A program made the position numbers and the translations under genes. Shown piece by piece: positions 48,329-59,502 of a stretch of 64,000 nt of DNA (positions within the stretch are counted from its first letter, which is position 1; every line of letters begins with the position of its first letter). The notes under the pieces were generated by a model. That model was not told the origin of the DNA, did no database searches, and worked only from the letters and a program-made list of their open reading frames with translations. Source of the DNA: Streptomyces cyaneus (GTDB taxonomy: Bacteria; Actinomycetota; Actinomycetes; Streptomycetales; Streptomycetaceae); the NCBI RefSeq assembly GCF_004028635.1, contig NZ_RQJW01000003.1, positions 558,001 through 622,000 on the forward strand, written 5' to 3'.

Positions 48329-49110
48329 GAGCGCTCCACCAGGGCGAGGACCCGTGCGGGAGCCCCGGAGCCCGTGACGATGGGCAACGGTCCCGCGATG
48401 ACGACGGAGCCGGTCGGCGGCAGTGCGGCGAGGTTCTGCAACTGCGTCAGGCCGTACTTGTCGCTGCCCATGAGGTAGGAGTGGCAGGGAAACGCGGGGT
48501 CGAACGACAACGCGCGCCCGGCATCCGTGCCCACCGTCTCGACGCCGAGGCCGATCACCGGCGCCTCCTCGGCGACCCAGCGGGCGCACTCCGCCGACAG
48601 ACCGGGGGTGTGCGGGCCGTTCTCGTCGGCGTTGAGGAACGCCTCCTGGGAATGTGCGCGGGCGGCCCAGCCGGTGCGCAGCAGCAGCCAACCGCCTTCG
48701 GGCAGGGGGCCGTTCTCGGCTTCCCAAGCCTGCACGTGATCGACCTCGACCAGGAAGTCGGGATTCTTGGCGACCTCGGCGGTGAAGTCCAGCACGGCAG
48801 CGGGCGCGACGAGCCGGCGGGCCGGCACCGAGGCCACGTCGGCGAGATCCTTGCCGGTGACCCAGTGGTTCGGGGCGTCGAAGTGAGTGCCGGTGTGCTC
48901 CCCACTGCGGAAGTTGTTCCAGTACCAGGCGGGGCCCCGGTCGTCGTACCTGCTGATCTCCGCCAGCTCGAAGACGGCGGTCTGCCCGAACTCGGGTGGC
49001 AGTTGGATCACGGGTGTCGACGACGACAAGGGTGAGGTGAGGTCGACGACTTCGATCGATCCAGCGCGCAGAGCGGACACCAGCGCGGCAAGGACGGACG
49101 GCTCGGGCAT
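48325..49110 (-). CDS. Cyclase-family metal hydrolase (kynurenine-formamidase/isatin-hydrolase-like)
   Basis: 261 residues. ATG 49110 is preceded by GAGGAGG. The signature HTGTHFDAPNH (H72, H76, D78, H82) binds the divalent metals in this family, whose members open amide or lactam rings (N-formylkynurenine, isatin) or act on polyketides. ARRLV and the later GLGVETVGTDAG segment also fit. It is the first gene of a coupled pair with the thiamine-diphosphate enzyme. The exact substrate cannot be told. Confidence 0.85.
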   Translation of the reverse strand: MPEPSVLAALVSALRAGSIEVVDLTSPLSSSTPVIQLPPEFGQTAVFELAEISRYDDRGPAWYWNNFRSGEHTGTHFDAPNHWVTGKDLADVASVPARRLVAPAAVLDFTAEVAKNPDFLVEVDHVQAWEAENGPLPEGGWLLLRTGWAARAHSQEAFLNADENGPHTPGLSAECARWVAEEAPVIGLGVETVGTDAGRALSFDPAFPCHSYLMGSDKYGLTQLQNLAALPPTGSVVIAGPLPIVTGSGAPARVLALVERS

Positions 49111-49168
49111 GGGCGCCTCCTCGGTCGGGGCTCTCGACGGACAGCATCGCAGCCGTACTTCCCACCCC

Positions 49169-49180
49169 TTGACGCGTCAA
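49169..49180. promoter_or_regulatory. Palindrome/-35 region between divergent cyclase and SGNH-hydrolase genes
   Basis: TTGACGCGTCAA is a perfect 12-bp palindrome that gives TTGACG on both strands. On the minus strand, TACGGC follows after 17 bp, a possible promoter of the cyclase gene. On the plus strand, CTTCAT lies 18 bp away, just before the CebR box. It may be a shared divergent promoter or an operator. Confidence 0.4.
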
Positions 49181-49205
49181 TGACAACAGTGGCTTCATGT
49201 CCCCA

Positions 49206-49219
49206 TGGGAGCGCTCCCA
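49206..49219. promoter_or_regulatory. CebR operator (cellobiose-responsive repressor box)
   Basis: TGGGAGCGCTCCCA is a perfect copy of the 14-bp palindrome bound by CebR, the LacI-family repressor of cellulose-utilisation genes in Streptomyces (established). It lies 23 bp before the start of the SGNH-hydrolase gene, where a bound repressor would block transcription of the two-gene unit until cello-oligosaccharides appear. Confidence 0.9.
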
Positions 49220-49242
49220 CCTGACTCGGGGAAGGGAACACC

Positions 49243-50367
49243 ATGCGCGACGCCCGCCGATCATGCTTACAACTCCTGCCGCTCTTGGGCCTGTTGGCCG
49301 CCCTGCTCCTGCCCCTCGGAGTGACCCTCGCACCGCCGGCCGCTGCCGCTCAGGCCGCGGAGCCCGTGCGCATCATGCCGCTGGGCGACTCCATCACCGG
49401 CTCGCCGGGCTGCTGGCGGGCGGTGCTGTGGAACCGGCTGCAGAGCGCCGGATACACGGACATCGACTTTGTCGGCACCCTCGGCCCGCAGGGCTGCGGA
49501 CAGCCGTACGACGGGGACAACGAGGGCCATGGCGGCGAGTTGGTCACCAACGTGGCCGACCAGAACCTGCTGCCGGCCCGGCTGGCGGCCACCCTGCCGG
49601 ACATCGTTGTCATGCACTTCGGCACGAACGACGTGTGGAGCAGCATCGCCCCCGAACGCATCCTCGCCGCATACAACAAGCTGGTGGAGCAGATGCGGGC
49701 CTCCAACCCGGACATGAGGATCCTGGTCGCGCAGATCATTCCGATGAACCCGAGCAGTTGCACGGGCTGCGCGCAACGCGTCGTCGACTTCAACGCACGG
49801 ATCCCCGAATGGGCCCGGACGACGTCCACCAGCCGCTCCCCGGTCACCGTGGTCGACCAGTGGACGGGGTTCGACACGGCCACCGACACCTATGACGGCG
49901 TGCACCCCAGCGCCTCCGGCGACGAGAAGATCGCCGCCCGCTGGCACCCGGCCCTGGCGGCGCTCCTCGACACGAGCCCTGGGGGTCCCGGAGATCCTGG
50001 GGATCCGGGAGACCCCGGTGACCCTGGTGATCCCGGTGACCCGCCCGCCTGCACCGCGGCCTTCCGTGCCGTCTCCGTCTGGCAGGGCGGCTACCAGGGT
50101 GAGGTGACAGTGACCAACACGTCCGCCTCAGCCGTCTCGGGCTGGACCGCGACGGTCGTACCGGTCGACGGCGCCCGACTCACCCAGGTCTGGAACGGCA
50201 CCCTCGGCACGGCCGCCGACGGCACCGCGACCGTCACCAACACGTCGTGGAACGGCACGTTGGCACCCGGCACCAGCGCGAGCTTCGGCTTCATCGCCAG
50301 TGCCCCGGCAACGGCCGGCACCCCGTCGGCGACTGTCACTTGCACGGCGCGCGCCGCGTCATCCTGA
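49243..50367 (+). CDS. Secreted SGNH/GDSL esterase with C-terminal CBM2
   Basis: 374 residues. GGAAGGGAACACC precedes ATG 49243. A signal peptide spans ~1-39 (cleavage near AAAAQA). Residues 40-245 are an SGNH hydrolase with the nucleophile in PLGDSIT (S50), block III in HFGTND and the His in YDGVHP. A (GDP)n collagen-like linker follows (~248-268). Residues 270-374 are a cellulose-binding CBM2 (CTAAFRAVSVWQGGYQGEV, with paired cysteines at its ends). Such enzymes deacetylate xylan or mannan (carbohydrate-esterase activity), fitting the mannanase gene 36 bp downstream and the CebR box upstream. Confidence 0.9.
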   Translation: MRDARRSCLQLLPLLGLLAALLLPLGVTLAPPAAAAQAAEPVRIMPLGDSITGSPGCWRAVLWNRLQSAGYTDIDFVGTLGPQGCGQPYDGDNEGHGGELVTNVADQNLLPARLAATLPDIVVMHFGTNDVWSSIAPERILAAYNKLVEQMRASNPDMRILVAQIIPMNPSSCTGCAQRVVDFNARIPEWARTTSTSRSPVTVVDQWTGFDTATDTYDGVHPSASGDEKIAARWHPALAALLDTSPGGPGDPGDPGDPGDPGDPGDPPACTAAFRAVSVWQGGYQGEVTVTNTSASAVSGWTATVVPVDGARLTQVWNGTLGTAADGTATVTNTSWNGTLAPGTSASFGFIASAPATAGTPSATVTCTARAASS

Positions 50368-50403
50368 CGCACCGTCACCCCATCTCACCTTTCGGAGCCC
50401 GCC

Positions 50404-52035
50404 ATGAGATCCCGCACCAGCATCGCCCCACGAGTGGCCGGCGTCATAGCCGCGCTCCTGGGCCTGCTCGTCCCCTTGCTCTCCTTCGCCACGCCTGCCC
50501 AGGCAGCGGCCACCGGTCTGCACATCCAGAACGGCCGACTGCTGGAGGCGTCCGGGAACGACTTCGTGATGCGTGGCGTCAACCACGCCCACACCTGGTA
50601 CCCGGGCGAGACGCAGTCGCTGGCCGACGTCAAGGCGCTGGGTGCCAACACCGTCCGCGTCGTCCTCTCCGACGGCCACCGCTGGACCAAGAACAGCGCC
50701 GAGGACGTGGCAAGTGTCATCGCCCGGTGCAAGGCCAACCGGCTCATCTGCGTGCTGGAGGTGCACGACACCACCGGCTACGGGGAGGAGGCCGCGGCCG
50801 GGACCCTCGACCACGCGGCCGACTACTGGATCGGCCTGAAGGACGTGCTCACCGGCCAGGAGAACTACGTCATCATCAACATCGGCAACGAGCCCTGGGG
50901 CAACACCAATCCCGCCGGCTGGACCGAGCCCACGATCGCGGCCGTCAAGAAGCTGCGCAACGCCGGATTCGCCCACACGATCATGGTGGACGCGCCCAAC
51001 TGGGGCCAGGACTGGCAGGGCGTCATGCGCGCCAACGCCCAGTCCGTGTACGACGCCGACCCCACCGGCAACCTGATCTTCTCGATCCACATGTACAGCG
51101 TCTACGACACCGCGCAGGAGATCACGGACTACCTGAACGCCTTCGTCAACGCCCGACTGCCCATCCTCATCGGCGAGTTCGGAGGCCCGCCCGACCAGTA
51201 CGGCGACCCGGACGAGGACACCATGATGGCCGCCGCCCAGCAGCTCCGGCTCGGTTACCTGGCCTGGTCCTGGAGCGGCAACACCGACCCGATCCTCGAC
51301 CTGGCGATCGACTTCGACCCCGCGCGGCTCAGCTCCTGGGGCCAGCGGATCTTCAACGGCGCGAACGGCATCGCCGCCACGTCCGAGGAAGCCGCCATCT
51401 ACTCCGCCGGCGGCGGTGACACCACTCCCCCGACCACTCCCGGAACGCCCACCGCCTCCGCCGTCACGTCCTCGTCCGTCGCCTTGACCTGGACCGCCGC
51501 CACCGACGCGAACGGCGTCACAGGCTATGACGTGGTCCGCGTCAACGGCACGACCGAGACCGCGGCCACCACCACGACCGGCACCTCCGCCACCGTCACC
51601 GGCCTCGCCCCGGCTACCTCCTACACCTTCGCCGTCTACGCCCGCGATGCGGCCGGCAACCGCTCGCAGCGCTCCGGCACGGTGACGGTCACCACGTCCT
51701 CCGGCGGTGCACCGGCAACGTGCGGTGTCGCCTACCGGGTGACGAACGAGTGGCCCGGCGGCTTCCAGGGCGAGATCGTCATCCGCAACACCGGCAGCTC
51801 GGCGATCAACGGCTGGACGCTGCGCTGGACCTTCCCCGACAGCCAGCGCATCAGCAACCTGTGGGGCGGCACCGCGACGCAGAGCGGCGCCGAGGTGAGC
51901 GTCGCCGCCGCGTCGTACACGGCGACGATCGCCCCGGCGGGCTCGGTCACCCTTGGCTTCACGGCCACGAAGGGGAGCACGAACCCCAAGCCCACGGCCT
52001 ACACGCTCAACAGCTCCGCCTGCTCGCTCGGCTGA
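50404..52035 (+). CDS. Secreted GH5 beta-mannanase-like glycosidase with FnIII and CBM2
   Basis: 543 residues. A signal peptide spans ~1-34 (ATPAQA). Residues 35-325 are a GH5 catalytic domain with acid/base E163 (NIGNEPWG) and nucleophile E258 (LIGEFGG). MRGVNHAHTWYPG and MVDAPNWGQDWQG are typical of bacterial GH5 subfamily 8 endo-beta-1,4-mannanases, so mannan rather than cellulose is the likely substrate. Residues ~341-430 are a fibronectin type III domain and ~438-543 a CBM2 that would hold the enzyme on cellulose in plant wall. It follows the esterase gene by 36 bp with CGGAG as ribosome site, and both are presumably controlled by the CebR box. An endoglucanase specificity is the main alternative. 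Confidence 0.88.
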   Translation: MRSRTSIAPRVAGVIAALLGLLVPLLSFATPAQAAATGLHIQNGRLLEASGNDFVMRGVNHAHTWYPGETQSLADVKALGANTVRVVLSDGHRWTKNSAEDVASVIARCKANRLICVLEVHDTTGYGEEAAAGTLDHAADYWIGLKDVLTGQENYVIINIGNEPWGNTNPAGWTEPTIAAVKKLRNAGFAHTIMVDAPNWGQDWQGVMRANAQSVYDADPTGNLIFSIHMYSVYDTAQEITDYLNAFVNARLPILIGEFGGPPDQYGDPDEDTMMAAAQQLRLGYLAWSWSGNTDPILDLAIDFDPARLSSWGQRIFNGANGIAATSEEAAIYSAGGGDTTPPTTPGTPTASAVTSSSVALTWTAATDANGVTGYDVVRVNGTTETAATTTTGTSATVTGLAPATSYTFAVYARDAAGNRSQRSGTVTVTTSSGGAPATCGVAYRVTNEWPGGFQGEIVIRNTGSSAINGWTLRWTFPDSQRISNLWGGTATQSGAEVSVAAASYTATIAPAGSVTLGFTATKGSTNPKPTAYTLNSSACSLG

Positions 52036-52061
52036 CCCGCGCCGGTGCTGAACCTCCTTGG

Positions 52062-52083
52062 CGTCCTGTGTCGACACAGGACG
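52062..52083. terminator. Terminator between the GH5 gene and the convergent SDR gene
   Basis: GTCCTGTGTCGACACAGGAC (52063-52082) is a perfect palindrome, extended by one more pair to 52062-52083. It sits between two convergent stops. Confidence 0.7.
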
Positions 52084-52116
52084 TCGAGGCGGTCGGGGGG
52101 TCGGGCGGTCGGGTGA

Positions 52117-52860
52117 TCAGGCGACCATGCCGCCGTTGACGTAGAGGGTCTGGCCGTTGATCCACCGGCCGCGGCCGGCGATGAGGGAGATGACCTCGGC
52201 TATGTCCTCGGGGGTGCCGAGCCGCTCGAGCGGGTTCATCTTCGCCATGGTGTCGATGGTCTCCTCGTCCTTGCCGTCCAGGAACAGTGCCGTGGCGGTG
52301 GGGCCGGGGGCCACCGCGTTGACGGTGATGTCCCGTCCGCGCAGTTCCTTCGCCAGGACGAGGCTGATGGCGTCGACAGCGCCCTTGCTGGCCGCGTAGG
52401 CGGCGTAGGTCGGCAGTGCGAGCTTGGTGACGGACGTGGACAGGTTGATGACGGCGCCGCCGGAGCGGACATGGCGGGCCGCCTGCTGGTTGACGACGAA
52501 GGTGCCGCGGATGTTGGTGCGGTGCATGCGGTCCAGGACGTCGAGGTCGAAGGAGGCCAGCGGAGCCAGCGCCATCATGCCCGCGGAGTTGACGACGACG
52601 TCCACGCCGCCGAACTCGGCGATCACACTGTCGAACACCGCCGCCACCGCCTGTTCGTCAGCGACGTCCGCCTGATAAGCGGCGGCACGGCCTCCGGCCT
52701 CGCGGATCGCGGCGACCGTGTTGTCGGCCTCCGTCTTGTTGCCCGCGTAGACGACCGCCACGATCTGGCCGTCCGCCGCCAGCCGCTCGGCGACCGCACG
52801 GCCGATCCCGCGCGAGCCGCCGGTGACGATCGCGACGCGCTGCTCCGGTGTGGTGCTCAT
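52117..52860 (-). CDS. Short-chain dehydrogenase/reductase
   Basis: 247 residues. Classical SDR motifs are visible: TGGSRGIG at the N terminus (NADPH-type Arg in the loop), NSAGMM, a catalytic Ser in NLSTSV, YAASK (Tyr/Lys pair), and the C-terminal WINGQTLYVNGG. It resembles 3-oxoacyl-ACP reductase (FabG)-type and glucose-1-dehydrogenase-type enzymes; the substrate is unknown. GGGAG precedes ATG 52860. It is divergently transcribed from a TetR regulator with repeated sites between them, a frequent arrangement for a locally controlled detoxifying or biosynthetic reductase. Confidence 0.9.
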   Translation of the reverse strand: MSTTPEQRVAIVTGGSRGIGRAVAERLAADGQIVAVVYAGNKTEADNTVAAIREAGGRAAAYQADVADEQAVAAVFDSVIAEFGGVDVVVNSAGMMALAPLASFDLDVLDRMHRTNIRGTFVVNQQAARHVRSGGAVINLSTSVTKLALPTYAAYAASKGAVDAISLVLAKELRGRDITVNAVAPGPTATALFLDGKDEETIDTMAKMNPLERLGTPEDIAEVISLIAGRGRWINGQTLYVNGGMVA

Positions 52861-52911
52861 GCTGTGCTCCCCATGTCCGCGGCCTCACGGCTCGCCACCC
52901 GCCATCACTGT

Positions 52912-52982
52912 TTCCATCGATAACGATACACCGATTCCATCGATACGCAACCAGCGATATCGAGAATTCGTTATCATCGATT
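52912..52982. promoter_or_regulatory. Repeated operator-like sites between SDR and TetR genes
   Basis: TTCCATCGATA occurs twice (52912-52922 and 52935-52945, 23 bp apart). ATAACGA (52920-52926) is mirrored by TCGTTAT (52968-52974), and ATCGAT cores recur beside the TetR start. The AT-rich block stands out from its surroundings and probably holds the TetR operators and both promoters. Confidence 0.55.
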
Positions 52983-52983
52983 C

Positions 52984-53736
52984 ATGGCAGATCGAGTGGC
53001 AGATCGAGCAGAGTCCCGAGCGGACCTCAGGAAGAGACTCGTCGCGGCCGCCGCGGACCTGTTGGTCGCAGAAGGCAGGGACGCGGTGACCACCCGCGCG
53101 GTGAGCACCGCGGCGGGCGTCCAGCCGCCGACCATCTACCGCCTCTTCGGCGACATGAACGGCTTGTTGGCGGCAACCGCCGCCGACGGCTTCACCCGGT
53201 ACCTGACGCGGAAGAGCTCCCGGGCACCGTCCGCGGATCCCGTCGACGACCTGCGCGCGGGCTGGGACATGCACATCGAGTTCGGCCTCGACAATCCAGC
53301 GCACTACCTGCTCATGTACGGGCAGCCACAGCCGGGCGGTGAGTCCGACGCCGCCAGGGAAGCGCATCGTCTGCTGCGCGAGATCCTGGAGCGCGTCGCC
53401 AGAGCGGGACGTCTGACCGTCCCCGTCGAACGGGCGGCTCAGATGGTCCACGGGGCAGGCATGGGGGTCACCTTCGCCCTTCTGGCGCTCCGGCCCGAAG
53501 AGCGTGACCTGGGAGTTTCGGCCCAGACGCGCGAGGCCGTCATCGCGGCCATCACGACGGACGCGGACACGGACGACGACCTCCCCCGCGCTTCGGACAG
53601 CGCGCGTGAGGCACGCCGCCGAGTGCTGGCCCTCCGTTCGATTCTGGACGACATGCCGGCCACGTACACCCCCGGCGAGCGCATGCTCCTCGAGGAACTG
53701 CTCGACCGTGCGGGTCTCGATCCGGCCGAGGGGTGA
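52984..53736 (+). CDS. TetR-family transcriptional repressor
   Basis: 250 residues. Residues 14-62 are the TetR DNA-binding domain (VTTRAVSTAAGVQPPTIYRL, followed by FGDMNGLL); the rest is the helical ligand-binding domain. ATG 52984 has no Shine-Dalgarno, but TATCAT (52972-52977) lies six bases before it, so the mRNA may be leaderless. It most likely represses the divergent SDR gene and itself. Confidence 0.88.
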   Translation: MADRVADRAESRADLRKRLVAAAADLLVAEGRDAVTTRAVSTAAGVQPPTIYRLFGDMNGLLAATAADGFTRYLTRKSSRAPSADPVDDLRAGWDMHIEFGLDNPAHYLLMYGQPQPGGESDAAREAHRLLREILERVARAGRLTVPVERAAQMVHGAGMGVTFALLALRPEERDLGVSAQTREAVIAAITTDADTDDDLPRASDSAREARRRVLALRSILDDMPATYTPGERMLLEELLDRAGLDPAEG

Positions 53737-53895
53737 ACGGGGTCGCGACGCGATACCCGACGGCCAGATCCCTACCGAAAAGCGGCTGGCCGCGGGATTG
53801 CCGGAGGAGGCAACCTGGACGAGAGCGGAAGCGTCTTTCGTGTGGGAACGCGAGGGGCCGGCCCGCGTGCTGACGACAGGAACGAGGGTGACGCG

Positions 53896-54150
53896 ATGAG
53901 CGACAAGGCCCGCAAGCTGTTCGAGGCGCTCGACCTCGACGCGAACGGAACCCTGACCCGCGCAGAGGTGATCATCGCCCTGCGGACGAAGGGCCCGTCC
54001 CTGGCCGCTTCGGGAGATCTGCCCGTCTGGGCCGTGGGAGACGAGAACGCCTCCTCCGCCCTGTTCGACGCCGCCGACCAGAACGGCGACGAGGTACTCA
54101 CCCTGGAGGAGTTCGCGGCAGTCGTGGACCGGCGTTTCGGCTGGGCCTGA
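53896..54150 (+). CDS. Small EF-hand calcium-binding protein
   Basis: 84 residues with two EF-hand loops: D13-x-D15-x-N17-x-T19-x-T21-x-x-E24 and D61-x-N63-x-D65-x-V67-x-T69-x-x-E72. Each has acidic ligands at positions 1, 3, 5 and 12, so both should bind calcium. No signal peptide or membrane segment is present, so it is cytoplasmic. GAGGGTGA precedes ATG 53896; the frame is open somewhat further upstream without support. Similar two-hand proteins occur widely in streptomycetes as buffers or sensors; no partner is visible nearby. Confidence 0.85.
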   Translation: MSDKARKLFEALDLDANGTLTRAEVIIALRTKGPSLAASGDLPVWAVGDENASSALFDAADQNGDEVLTLEEFAAVVDRRFGWA

Positions 54151-54507
54151 GCATCCGCCAGTTCGGCGCGCAGAACGGCACCAGAACCCCCTCGACAACC
54201 ATGATGCCGCCCGCCCTCGACGACCGAGCCTGGGCGGTGACCGGCCATCAGGAAATCGCGGCGCTGAACCTCTTCCGGACCCGGGGCCGACGTCGGACCA
54301 TGTTCCCAGCGCCGGGGCACGGCCCGCCCGGGCGTCTCCCTTGCCCCGCGGTATCCGGCCCTCGCCGACGGGCCGCGTGCTGCCGTAGCAGGTGACCTGC
54401 GGAGCTTCAAGGGCAACACGGCGAGGTCGCGATCACAGGCACGGGGAGGGCAAGGTCACAGCCGTGCCCTCTGCTGCTCCTTTGTCGATCTGACCTAGCA
54501 TCCGAGC
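54151..54507. other. 357-bp gap before the mutase operon; possible leaderless promoter at its end
   Basis: No convincing gene in either strand; the short open frames lack codon bias and ribosome sites. TAGCAT at 54496-54501 lies only six bases before ATG 54508 of mutA, which has no Shine-Dalgarno. That would put the transcription start at or near the ATG. No good -35 box is seen at 17-19 bp. Confidence 0.4.
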
Positions 54508-56309
54508 ATGACGGTCCTGCCTGACGACGGGCTCTCCCTGGCCGCCGAGTTCCCGGAAGCGACACATGAGCAGTGGCAGCACCTCGTCGAGGGCGTCCTG
54601 CGCAAGTCGGGCAAGGAAGTCTCGGGTGACGCCGCGGAGGACGCTCTGTCCACGCTGCTGGAGGACGGGCTCACCACCCGCCCTCTGTACACCGCGCGCG
54701 ACGCCGCGCCCGACCCCGGCCTGCCCGGCTTCGCCCCGTTCGTACGCGGTGGCAGGCCCGAGGGCAACACCACGGGCGGCTGGGACGTACGCCAGCGACA
54801 CGCGGCGGCCGACGGCAGCGCCGTCCTGACCGACCTGGAGAACGGCGTCACCTCGCTGTGGCTGGCCGTCGGCGACTTCGGCATCCCGGTCTCCTCGCTC
54901 GCCTCGGTGCTCGACGGCGTGTACCTCGACCTGGCGCCGGTGGTCCTCGAAGCGGGCGCCGAAGTGGAGCCCGCCGCACGGGAGTTGCTGCGCGTCGTCG
55001 AGGAGCGGGGCGTGGCGCCTGAGGCGGTGCGCGGCAACCTGGGCGCCGATCCGCTGGGCCACGAGGCCCGCACCGGGCAGTCGTACGACATGGCGCAGGT
55101 GATCCGGCTCGCCCGGCAGTGCACGGACGCGTACCCGGGCCTGCGCGCGCTGACCGTGGACGCGCTGCCGTACCACGAGGCGGGCGGTTCGGCCGCGCAG
55201 GAGCTGGGCTGCTCGCTGGCGACCGGCGTGGCGTATCTGCGGGAGCTGACCGGGGCCGGGCTGAGCGTCGCTGAGGCGTGTGCCCAACTGGAGTTCCGGT
55301 ACGCGGCGACCGCCGACCAGTTCCTGACCGTGGCCAAGCTGCGCGCGGCCCGCCGGCTGTGGGCGCGGGTCGCCGAGGTGTGCGGGGCTCCGGGACAGCA
55401 GGTGCAGCACGCCGTCACCTCCACGGTGATGATGACGCCGCGCGACCCGTGGGTGAACATGCTGCGCGCGACGGTGGCCACGCTCGCCGCCGGGGTGGGC
55501 GGCGCCGACGCGGTGACCGTGCTGCCGTTCGACCACGCGCTGGGCCTGCCGGACGCGTTCGCGCGCCGGATCGCCCGCAACACCTCCACGATCCTCATCG
55601 AGGAGTCGCACCTGTCCCGGGTGATCGACCCGGCCGGCGGCTCCTGGTACGTGGAACGGCTCACCGACGAACTCGCCCACGCGGGCTGGGAGTTCTTCCA
55701 GAGCATCGAGAAGGCCGGCGGTCACGCCGCCGCACTGCGTTCGGGCATGGTCGGCGAGCGGCTGGCCGAGACCTGGTCCGTGCGCAGCGCGAAGCTCGCG
55801 AAGCGCCGCGAACCCGTCACCGGCGTCAGCGAGTTCCCGCACCTGGCCGAGAAGCCGGTGGTGCGCGAGCCCGCGCCCGAGCCGCCGTCCGGCGGGCTGC
55901 CGCGGGTGCGACGCGACGAAGCGTTCGAGGCACTGCGCGCCCGCTCCGACGCCCACCTCGCGGCGACCGGATCCCGGCCGCGGGTGTATCTGGCCGCGCT
56001 GGGCCCGGCCGCCGCGCACACCGCCCGGCTCACCTTCGCCGCCAACCTCTTCCAGGCGGGCGGCATCGAGCCCGTCACCGAGGGCGCCTTCGCGGACAGC
56101 GGGGCGCGCGAGGTCTGCCTGTGCTCCAGCGATGCGCTCTACGAGGAGCAGGCGGAGACCGTGGCCGCAGAGCTCAAGGCCTCCGGCGCCTCGCACGTGT
56201 TCCTCGCCGGTCGCCCCGGACAGTACTCCGGTGTCGACGCTTACGTCTTCGCGGGCTGCGACGCAGTCGCCGTGCTCACCGCCGCCCTCGACCGCATGGG
56301 AGTGTCGTG

Positions 56310-56310
<1 letters not shown>
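54508..56310 (+). CDS. mutA: Methylmalonyl-CoA mutase small (beta) subunit
   Basis: 600 residues. It shares the TIM-barrel layout with the large subunit next door (TRPLYTARD, then [18 protein letters not shown] and [20 protein letters not shown]) but lacks the DxHxxG cobalamin motif in its C-terminal flavodoxin-like half, as expected for the non-catalytic partner of MutAB. The heterodimer interconverts methylmalonyl-CoA and succinyl-CoA, feeding odd-chain carbon into the TCA cycle or supplying methylmalonyl-CoA for polyketides. Its TGA overlaps the ATG of mutB (TGATG). No ribosome site is seen upstream. Confidence 0.95.
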
Positions 56311-58480
<2,170 letters not shown>

Positions 58481-58484
<4 letters not shown>

Positions 58485-59476
58485 TCGATCTTGACACCTA
58501 TGTGAAGGGCGTGCTGGACGGCAAGCGCGCGATCGTGGCCCGCGCGATCACGCTCGTGGAGTCGACCCGTCCGCAACACCGCGCCCTGGCACAGGAGTTG
58601 CTGACCGAGCTGCTGCCGCACAGCGGCAGGGCTCGGCGGATCGGCGTCAGCGGAGTGCCGGGCGTGGGCAAGTCGACGTTCATCGACGCGTTCGGCACGA
58701 TGCTGACCGGGCTCGGGCACCGGGTGGCCGTGCTGGCCGTCGATCCGTCGTCGAGCCGTACGGGCGGTTCGATCCTCGGCGACAAGACGCGCATGGAACG
58801 GCTGGCCGTCGACCCGGCGGCCTTCGTACGGCCCTCCCCCACCGCGGGAACGCTCGGCGGGGTCGCCAAGGCCACGCGTGAGTCCATCGTCGTGATGGAG
58901 GCCGCCGGTTACGACGTGGTACTGGTCGAGACGGTCGGCGTGGGACAGTCGGAGACGGCCGTGGCCAACATGGTCGACACGTTCCTGCTGCTCACGCTGG
59001 CCCGCACCGGCGACCAGCTGCAGGGCATCAAGAAGGGTGTCCTGGAGCTGGCCGACGTGATCGCCGTGAACAAGGCGGACGGTCCGCACGAGCGCGACGC
59101 CCGCGCCGCCGCGCGCGAACTGGCGGGCGCGCTGCGGCTGATGCACGGCAAGGACGCGTTCTGGACGCCGCCGGTGCTCAGTTGCAGCGCGCGGGAGTCG
59201 GCCGGCCTCGACGTGCTCTGGGAGCGGCTGGAGCAGCACCGCACCCTGCTGGACTCCACCGGACGGCTCGCCGCCCGGCGCCGGGACCAGCAGGTCGACT
59301 GGACCTGGACCATGGTCCGCGACGAACTGCTGGGCCGGCTGCACGCCGACACCGCGGTACGGGCACTGGCCCCCGACCTCGAACGGCAGGTCAGGGAGGG
59401 CGAGTTGACGGCGACGCTGGCGGCGGAGCGAATTCTGGGGGCGTTCGGCGGGGAGAGCAACACGAGCCCGTCGTGA
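58481..59476 (+). CDS. meaB: Methylmalonyl-CoA mutase-associated GTPase (G3E family chaperone)
   Basis: 331 residues starting at GTG 58481, overlapping the mutB stop codon. Walker A is GVPGVGKST (K64), Walker B region [12 protein letters not shown], and base recognition NKAD. MeaB loads and protects adenosylcobalamin in the mutase (established), and the three-gene coupling here fits. The older name ArgK/LAO transport ATPase for this family is misleading. Confidence 0.95.
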
Positions 59477-59502
59477 CAGACCGAGCCCCTGCCTGCCGAG
59501 GT

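Noticed and set aside
48329..49333. 335-codon upstream extension of the thiamine-diphosphate enzyme frame
   Set aside because: It lies across the cyclase gene in another frame; the family begins at ATG 48328.
55278..56309. 344-codon upstream extension of the mutB frame
   Set aside because: It overlaps mutA in another frame; the ATG at 56310 overlapping the mutA stop is the natural start.
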